DNA of 5,483 bases, taken from Globobulimina sp. (taxonomy: Eukaryota; Foraminifera; Rotaliida). The notes beneath the pieces were generated by a model. It saw only the letters and a program-made list of their open reading frames with translations. It was not told the origin of the DNA and made no database searches. A program made the translations under genes and the position numbers. Position 1 is the stretch's first letter. The number at the start of each line of letters is the position of its first letter. Shown here in pieces: positions 1-5,483 of the stretch. The DNA lies in contig PIVH01000548.1 in assembly GCA_003354225.1 (NCBI GenBank), positions 1-5,483 of the forward strand. Reading direction: 5' to 3'.

Positions 1-2279
<2,279 letters not shown>

Positions 2280-2440
2280 TTTTGTGTTTGTTTGTGAGAC
2301 AAAGGATTGGCCAAACAAGTCTGCAAAGTTTAGTGGTTAAGTTAAAATTTACAAAAACAAAAACAAAAAAAAACAGAAAAACGCAGTTTGGTTTTGATTT
2401 TGGTTAAAAGGTTTTTTTCATAAACCCTAACAGTTAGACC
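2280..2440. promoter_or_regulatory. Divergent intergenic region shared by eEF2 and the mu-homology-domain gene
   Basis: Only 161 bp separate the two start codons, which point away from each other, so both 5' UTRs and at least core promoter elements must fit here unless they overlap coding sequence. It holds an A-rich run with CAAAAA units at about 2352-2380, a T-rich stretch at 2411-2418, the near-repeat TGGTTTTGATTTTGGTT around 2389-2406, two copies of TGGTTAA (2334-2340 and 2401-2407), and an AAACCCTAA motif close to the plus-strand ATG. I see no convincing TATA box. The eEF2 frame stays open upstream to about 2318 without another ATG, which supports the start at 2279. Confidence 0.6.
2422..2430 (+). 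promoter_or_regulatory. Telo-box-like motif AAACCCTAA
   Basis: The nine bases match the plant telo-box, known from promoters and 5' UTRs of translation-machinery genes such as eEF1A and ribosomal proteins. It ends ten bases before the plus-strand ATG at 2441 and lies about 143 bases upstream of the eEF2 ATG. Only one copy is present, so chance occurrence is possible, and function in this organism is unproven. Confidence 0.3.
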
Positions 2441-5218
2441 ATGGATGAGAATGATCCGTTTGCTGCGTTGGTTCAGGAAATGAACTTAAAGGATGAAGAA
2501 GAACCAAAGCAAACTGTAACAACTATGCCAATTGCAACTGCTCCAACCATACCAACTGTGTCAACTATTCCAAATACAATAAATCATGTTATAGAAAAGC
2601 AGACAATTGTTATTAATAATGAGCCAGAAGAAGAAGAAGAAGAAGAAGAAGAAGAAGAGGAAGAGGAAGAAGAAGAGGAAGCGGCTGAAGCAGAAGCGGA
2701 AGGGAATGATTTTTTAGAATCAATAAATAATATAACATCAATATCTGAATTACAAAATAAATTTATTTTATTTTCTAAAAAGAAAGAGAATGAAATGTAT
2801 GAATTAAAGAATAGGTTCACAGAGATATCTCGCCGTCAAAAAGACGTATTTATCGAAGTAGAGAATCGTCGAAAAACTGCACTATCAAAAGGCAAAAAAT
2901 ACAAACAAACTGCACAGAAATTGCATTATCAAATAAATAAATTAAACAATGATTTAAAATTTGCGAAAAAAAAGAATCAAGAATTAAATGAGGAAATTGG
3001 TACGATTCGAGAACATAAAAAACAAAGAGATGATGCTATTGAACAGTTGACGAAGAATATAAATTTATTAAAATCAAATTTGAATCAAACTGAACAGTCA
3101 AAAGATTTAATTTTAGACGAATTCAAACAAACTCATAACATCATCGATAAATTAATACAAAATGAAAAAATACAAGAAAAATTAAAATGTTTTATACAAA
3201 TCTCAGATAAAAAAAACAGTAATTTATCAACTGCAAAATTAGAGTTTTTGGATGATTCAATTGATACAAAAAGCATTTCCATCCAATGGAACCGGTCATA
3301 TTTTAGTGATTTGATCGCGATCAAGAATGCCAACGGTTTGGTATATAATTTATCGGCGGATGACATTGGCAGTATAATTAAAGCCGAGGTTCGCTCCAAA
3401 GACAATCCCGATTGTTATCAAACGGCCACATTAAAAAATGGAGCGGTTTGTATGCATAACACATCAAATAAAATTGTTCAGGACAATTTATTAAAAATTA
3501 ATAAACAACAAATTGAGTTTGAAGTTGAGCCAGATTTAACCGATCAAAACACTTCAAAGCAATTATTGGCGAAGATGACCAACAAAAATAATAAAAATAA
3601 CAATAAATTGCTTGTTTTACATTTTAACAAAGACAAAATCAAATTGCGTACAGTTAAAAACGCCACCATCGATAAAGAACAATATAATGACAGTATGAAG
3701 ATAACATTATCGAGCATCCATTCCAACAGATTTTCGTTTAAGTTTTCCGCTTCCAAAAAATATGTATTTTTAAGCAAAAACAGCGAGATTCGGGACAACA
3801 TTGCCATATTATTACGATGTTACATTGAGAGACTAAAAAGTAATAACAATAACTTTTTGTGTGAATTTTATTTGCGACTAAGTAATGAAAAGAGAAACTA
3901 TGAAATATTAAATAAATCCAAAGGCGACAATACATTGACGAGAGACGAGTTAGTCTCCAAAATATTGGCTCCAATCTCCAGTAATCCAAATTCCTTCACT
4001 TCATTGTCGTCGTTTAATGTTAATGTTAATGCGCCAATCTCCAATTCATTGAAAGTGTTATCTGCGCCGCCAATATCAAGCAATTCAAATACAAATAAAC
4101 AAACTGAACCGGAATTTGATGTCGATGAAATATTCCCAGATTTTAATCAAGAAAAAGAAAAAGAAAAAGAAAACGAAGCAGAAGAAGACGAAGAGGAGAA
4201 AAAAAAAGATGATGATGAGATATTATTCGATGCGAATGAGCCTGATCTCGAAACTCAAAATCAACACAAAAAAGCATGGAAAAAATTGCAATTTTCAGAG
4301 AAGGCAACCATTGCAACCGAAAAAGAATTAAAACAAAACGCGCTTTTTATGCCCACTCCAATTTCAAGCAAATCCAGCAAATCACACAAAAAAGCGACAA
4401 AATCTAAAAAAAAAGGGAAAAAAAAGAATTGCATATCGTTGATGGCAGAAATGAGCGATCGATTGGACTGTTTGTTAAATAGCGATGGTGCGGTGATAAA
4501 GTATCAGGTCGTTGGAAGTTTGACATTACGCAATATCTCAAAGAAAGAAATTATAATCAAACAAGAGAAATATTTTTATGCATCGATTAAGAATTTAAAC
4601 CTCACAAAAACAAAAATATTTAATCCCAAAAACATTGAGCAATTAGACTCCAATGCAAATACTCAAAATATTCGCGTAAAATTGACTGGCAATAATAAAG
4701 ATATCGGGGTATTGAAATATGTGTGGAATACAAAAGAAATTAAGCAAAGTTTACCATTTTTTATTCAATTAAAAGAAGAGAAGCAAGAAAATGAAGAAAA
4801 AGAAGAGGAAAAGAGTTATATTTATACGATTTCGTGTATACTGAAACCAAACGATTTAATTAATGGCGAAATAAAAGAATTTTCAATAACCGGATCATTA
4901 AAAAATGACGTGAATGAATGTGTATTTTGGAATTCCGAATTAAAAGAAGAGGGAATAGATTTTCTTTGGTCCCAGGATATTTCAAAAAAATTTATGTGGA
5001 ATATAAAAAATAATAATATCGATAAAGAATATATTTTAATTTCAAAATTTAAATCAAATACAAATGATAATAAAGTTCAACTAAAGATACAATTTGAAAT
5101 TCAAAATGTTGGTATTTCAACAATAACAATTTCCAATCATAGCACCAACCAAAATAATGATGCAAACATTGTAAAAACAATTAAAAATATTCGTTCTGGT
5201 GAATTTATTCTTCGCTAA
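2441..5218 (+). CDS. Large coiled-coil / Ig-like / PH-like / mu-homology-domain protein, probable vesicle-adaptor family member
   Basis: Single uninterrupted frame of 925 codons, with the first ATG in a GACCATGG context and a TAA stop at 5216-5218. Modules read by eye: residues 1-20 acidic with NDPFAAL (DPF at 5-7, an AP-2 appendage-type motif); 25-50 Thr/Pro-rich; 61-87 poly-Glu then Ala/Glu; about 95-250 charged heptad-like helix, a probable coiled coil; about 265-345 Ig-like A9 module with SIQWNRS (280-286) and VYNLSADDIG (301-310); about 352-465 PH-like module with KLLVLHFNKDKIKLR (389-403) and a closing helix SEIRDNIAILLRCYIERL; 505-640 disordered, acidic; 642-662 polybasic; about 664-925 mu-homology domain with DRLDCLLNSDGAVIKY, IGVLKYVW (755-762), LPFFI (771-775), FLWSQDISKKFMWNI and the terminal strand VKTIKNIRSGEFILR. 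The last part resembles muniscins (FCHO/SGIP, plant TSET TCUP) and delta-COP, so a role in membrane-coat or endocytic cargo adaptation is inferred. The Ig-PH pair recalls plant AIR9 and SCAB cytoskeleton-binding proteins. The open frame is secure; the domain calls rest on recognition only. Confidence 0.9.
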   Translation: MDENDPFAALVQEMNLKDEEEPKQTVTTMPIATAPTIPTVSTIPNTINHVIEKQTIVINNEPEEEEEEEEEEEEEEEEEEAAEAEAEGNDFLESINNITSISELQNKFILFSKKKENEMYELKNRFTEISRRQKDVFIEVENRRKTALSKGKKYKQTAQKLHYQINKLNNDLKFAKKKNQELNEEIGTIREHKKQRDDAIEQLTKNINLLKSNLNQTEQSKDLILDEFKQTHNIIDKLIQNEKIQEKLKCFIQISDKKNSNLSTAKLEFLDDSIDTKSISIQWNRSYFSDLIAIKNANGLVYNLSADDIGSIIKAEVRSKDNPDCYQTATLKNGAVCMHNTSNKIVQDNLLKINKQQIEFEVEPDLTDQNTSKQLLAKMTNKNNKNNNKLLVLHFNKDKIKLRTVKNATIDKEQYNDSMKITLSSIHSNRFSFKFSASKKYVFLSKNSEIRDNIAILLRCYIERLKSNNNNFLCEFYLRLSNEKRNYEILNKSKGDNTLTRDELVSKILAPISSNPNSFTSLSSFNVNVNAPISNSLKVLSAPPISSNSNTNKQTEPEFDVDEIFPDFNQEKEKEKENEAEEDEEEKKKDDDEILFDANEPDLETQNQHKKAWKKLQFSEKATIATEKELKQNALFMPTPISSKSSKSHKKATKSKKKGKKKNCISLMAEMSDRLDCLLNSDGAVIKYQVVGSLTLRNISKKEIIIKQEKYFYASIKNLNLTKTKIFNPKNIEQLDSNANTQNIRVKLTGNNKDIGVLKYVWNTKEIKQSLPFFIQLKEEKQENEEKEEEKSYIYTISCILKPNDLINGEIKEFSITGSLKNDVNECVFWNSELKEEGIDFLWSQDISKKFMWNIKNNNIDKEYILISKFKSNTNDNKVQLKIQFEIQNVGISTITISNHSTNQNNDANIVKTIKNIRSGEFILR
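2627..2680 (+). repeat. GAA/GAG trinucleotide tract encoding 18 consecutive Glu
   Basis: The run GAA with interspersed GAG encodes residues 63-80 of the 925-aa protein, all Glu, followed by an Ala/Glu stretch to residue 87. The GAG interruptions in the second half suggest the tract is kept in frame and partly stabilised. The complementary strand gives a meaningless poly-Ser frame. Confidence 0.95.
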
Positions 5219-5338
5219 ATATAATATGTTTCTTTTTTTTGTTGTTTTTCTTAGTTTTTTCAAGATAAACCTTTTTGTTCTCCAAAGAAACGGTACGAAT
5301 TTGGCAAATTCTGAAGCCTAAAACTTAGAAACAGTTTA

Positions 5339-5344
5339 AATAAA
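5339..5344 (+). terminator. Candidate polyadenylation signal AATAAA
   Basis: Canonical AATAAA lies 121 bases after the stop codon of the 925-aa gene, following a T-rich 3' UTR (5229-5260). It is the clearest such hexamer in the downstream flank. Whether this organism uses AATAAA is unknown. Confidence 0.45.
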
Positions 5345-5457
5345 TCGGAAACTTTCTTTTGATCCAACATTTATCCCCTTGCCCTTGGGGAAAAGCGAAT
5401 TTTTTGAGCTTCCCATGGGTTTTGTTTACTTAATATGGAACTAGTTAGATTTATTTG

Positions 5458-5480
5458 GAAAAAGAAAAAAGAAAAAAGAA
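5458..5480. repeat. A-rich simple repeat (GAAAAAA)n at the window end
   Basis: Three G-spaced A runs (GAAAAA, GAAAAAA, GAAAAAA, then GAA) form a short, slightly imperfect period-7 microsatellite. Such sequence is common in AT-rich intergenic DNA and can mark an assembly edge. Confidence 0.7.
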
Positions 5481-5483
5481 TAG

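Larger units (their letters stand above)
5219..5483. other. AT-rich 3' flank without a recognisable gene
   Basis: After the stop of the 925-aa gene comes a T-rich stretch, then the AATAAA candidate and mixed sequence. A small TCCCC/GGGGA inverted repeat lies at 5374-5391. An ATG at 5435 opens a short frame (MELVRFIWKKKKEKRI) that is still open at the window edge, but it is only 16 codons and its Lys-rich end comes from the A-rich repeat, so I do not call it a gene. Confidence 0.6.

Noticed and set aside
2280-2318. N-terminal extension of eEF2 beginning at 2318
   Set aside because: It would begin on a TTG codon; eEF2 proteins begin MVNFT, which matches the ATG at 2279 in a good initiation context.
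2584-2820. Minus-strand frame with a long poly-Ser run
   Set aside because: It is the complement of the poly-Glu tract in the 925-aa gene.
4116-4331. Plus-strand Lys-rich frame overlapping the acidic linker of the 925-aa gene
   Set aside because: It is a frame-shifted shadow of the GAAAAAG-rich linker with no domain.
5374-5391. TCCCC/GGGGA inverted repeat as a possible hairpin terminator
   Set aside because: The stem is only 5 bp with an 8-base loop, and eukaryotic genes do not use such terminators.

Overview
This is nuclear DNA from a eukaryote, most likely a free-living protist. One gene is cytosolic translation elongation factor 2 (eEF2), interrupted by a 48-nt GT-AG spliceosomal intron. 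The other encodes a long, low-complexity-rich protein ending in an adaptor-type mu-homology domain. The charged Lys/Glu and Asn runs and the AT-rich background would fit several amoeboid or rhizarian protists, but the lineage cannot be fixed from this window alone.

Layout. Positions 1-2279 on the minus strand form one open reading frame once the intron at 1871-1918 is removed. The part from 2279 down to about 291 is a clean eEF2: GTPase domain, G', II, III and the beginning of domain IV. At about 291-302 the frame changes identity without a stop and continues to the window edge as a bacterial-type thymidylate synthase (TS) core, including the catalytic PPCH motif. The last quarter of eEF2, with the diphthamide loop and domain V, is missing. 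Either the assembly joined two unrelated molecules at a short stretch of shared sequence, or there was a real rearrangement. I favour an assembly or template chimera with bacterial DNA.

A 161-bp intergenic region (2280-2440) separates eEF2 from a divergently transcribed, apparently intronless gene at 2441-5218 (925 aa). Reading its protein by eye gives: an N-terminal DPF motif, a poly-Glu tract, a coiled coil, an Ig-like (AIR9/A9-like) module, a PH-like module of the kind that follows Ig in plant AIR9/SCAB proteins, a disordered acidic then polybasic linker, and a C-terminal mu-homology domain of the muniscin/delta-COP/TSET type. That combination suggests an endocytic or vesicle adaptor with cytoskeletal-type modules. 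It is the most likely new biology here.

Positions 5219-5483 are AT-rich 3' flank with an AATAAA candidate polyadenylation signal and an A-rich simple repeat. The two genes have no evident shared pathway; they share only a compact divergent promoter region.
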